From positions 1-7,202 of the forward strand of contig SPBV01000089.1 in NCBI GenBank assembly GCA_004525885.1: a DNA stretch of 7,202 nucleotides, given 5' to 3'. A model generated the notes under the pieces. It saw only the letters and a program-made list of their open reading frames with translations. It was not told the origin of the DNA and made no database searches. Origin of the DNA: Nitrosomonadales bacterium. Lineage in GTDB: Bacteria > Pseudomonadota > Gammaproteobacteria > Burkholderiales > Nitrosomonadaceae. Shown here piece by piece: positions 6,300 to 7,202 of the stretch; positions within the stretch are counted from its first letter, which is position 1; each line of letters opens with the position of its first letter. A program made the position numbers and the translations under genes.

Positions 6300-7202
6300 C
6301 TACTTTTCTAGTTTAAGCCATCCAGCCGCGTCTATAGCGTAATAAGTCAAGATACCATCTGCCCCTGCGCGTTTAATAGCTAACAATGATTCAAGTACAC
6401 ATGTTTTTTCGTCAAGCCAGCCATTTTGTGCGGCAGATTTAAGCATGGCATATTCACCACTGACCTGATAGACAAACGTAGGCGCTTTAAACCTCTTTTT
6501 CACTTGCGAGACAATGTCAAGATAGGGCATACCAGGCTTTATCATTACCATATCAGCGCCTTCCTCCAAGTCAATCCCTACTTCCCAAATTGCTTCGTCA
6601 GAGTTGGCCGGGTCCATCTGATAGGTAGATTTACTCCCTTCACCCAGATTTGTGGCAGAGCCTACCGCGTCGCGGAATGGGCTATAAAAACCAGAGGCGT
6701 ATTTCGCAGAATAGGCGAGAATACGGGTGTGGATAAATTTCTTACTATCCAGGGCATTTCGTATCGCGGCAATGCGCCCATCCATCATGTCTGATGGTGC
6801 TACCACATCAGCTCCAGCCTGTGCATGCACCAGGGCTTGTTGCGCAAGTATCTCTACTGTTTCGTCGTTCATTACATATCCGTTGACATCGACCAAACCA
6901 TCTTGGCCGTGACTAGTATATGGGTCAAGCGCGACATCAGTGATGATACCTAGTTCAGGAAAGCATTTCTTCAGATTTCTCACTATTTGTGGAACAAGTC
7001 CCTCAGGATTGAGGGCCTCGGTGGCATTAGGGGTTTTCTGGCTGGGCTCGATTACCGGAAAAATCGCAAGTGCCGGTATACCTAATTCTAAGCATTTTTC
7101 TGCTTTGTGCATCAATATATCTGCGCTTTGTCTCATTACTCCAGGCATTGAAGGTATTTTTTCTTCACGATTTTTCCCATTTAGTACAAATACCGGATAA
7201 AT
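6300..7202 (-). CDS. hemB: Delta-aminolevulinic acid dehydratase (porphobilinogen synthase), N-terminus beyond right edge
   Basis: HemB condenses two 5-aminolevulinate molecules into porphobilinogen, the first common step of heme, siroheme and cobalamin synthesis, in the cytoplasm. The visible 300 residues begin at an ATT codon (7202-7200) reading IYPVFVLNGKNREEKIPSMPGVMRQS. The Met at 7148 is therefore internal, and roughly 30 N-terminal residues are missing compared with the usual 330 or so. The two active-site lysines are in place: Lys167 of the fragment (YSAKYASGFYSPFRDA) and the Schiff-base Lys222 (MVMIKPGMPY). Other signatures are TYQMDPANSDEA and FVYQVSGEYAML. The metal-site region reads DVALDPYTSHGQDG (89-102), with Asp where zinc-type enzymes have three Cys; this is the magnesium-type version seen in Pseudomonas and relatives. 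It is convergent with mrcA, with no functional link apparent. Confidence 0.97.
   Translation of the reverse strand: MYPVFVLNGKNREEKIPSMPGVMRQSADILMHKAEKCLELGIPALAIFPVIEPSQKTPNATEALNPEGLVPQIVRNLKKCFPELGIITDVALDPYTSHGQDGLVDVNGYVMNDETVEILAQQALVHAQAGADVVAPSDMMDGRIAAIRNALDSKKFIHTRILAYSAKYASGFYSPFRDAVGSATNLGEGSKSTYQMDPANSDEAIWEVGIDLEEGADMVMIKPGMPYLDIVSQVKKRFKAPTFVYQVSGEYAMLKSAAQNGWLDEKTCVLESLLAIKRAGADGILTYYAIDAAGWLKLEK

Noticed and set aside
6426..7200. Several plus-strand open frames of 61-122 codons opposite hemB
   Set aside because: They are shadows of the well-conserved hemB coding strand and resemble no known protein.

Overview
The window is an ordinary chromosomal segment of a Gram-negative bacterium, most likely a betaproteobacterium. 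The evidence is a complete-looking pilMNOPQ order facing away from a class A penicillin-binding protein gene, an arrangement common in beta- and gammaproteobacteria, together with PilM, PilP and PBP1a sequences of betaproteobacterial flavour. A Nitrosomonadales-like, fairly AT-rich lineage is my best guess, but it rests on protein style alone and is weak.

Layout. Positions 1-3427 (minus strand) hold the type IV pilus alignment-subcomplex operon, read right to left as pilM, pilN, pilO, pilP and the first third or so of pilQ, which runs off the left edge. The genes are packed tightly: ATGA overlaps at pilM/pilN and pilO/pilP, a 23-bp gap at pilN/pilO and a 5-bp gap at pilP/pilQ. Positions 3428-3794 are a gene-free, very AT-rich divergent control region (about 72% A+T by hand count). 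Positions 3795-6203 (plus strand) hold mrcA/ponA, a full-length bifunctional PBP1a. A 96-bp gap without a convincing terminator separates it from the convergent gene hemB (6300-7202, minus strand), whose N-terminal codons lie beyond the right edge.

How the genes work together. PilM (cytoplasmic, actin-like) binds the N-terminal tail of PilN. PilN and PilO form the inner-membrane/periplasmic heterodimer. The lipoprotein PilP links these to PilQ, the outer-membrane secretin through which the pilus passes. PBP1a builds and cross-links the peptidoglycan that this envelope-spanning machine must cross; the linkage is conserved, but any functional coupling is inference. HemB is an unrelated housekeeping enzyme of tetrapyrrole synthesis.

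All six genes look intact where visible. I see no mobile element, CRISPR array, RNA gene or undescribed system. The points worth a second look are small: overlapping candidate -10 elements in the divergent region, an mrcA start with no Shine-Dalgarno that overlaps the end of a 13-codon reading frame, uneven ribosome-binding sites along the pil operon, and an acidic repeat-bearing tail on PBP1a.
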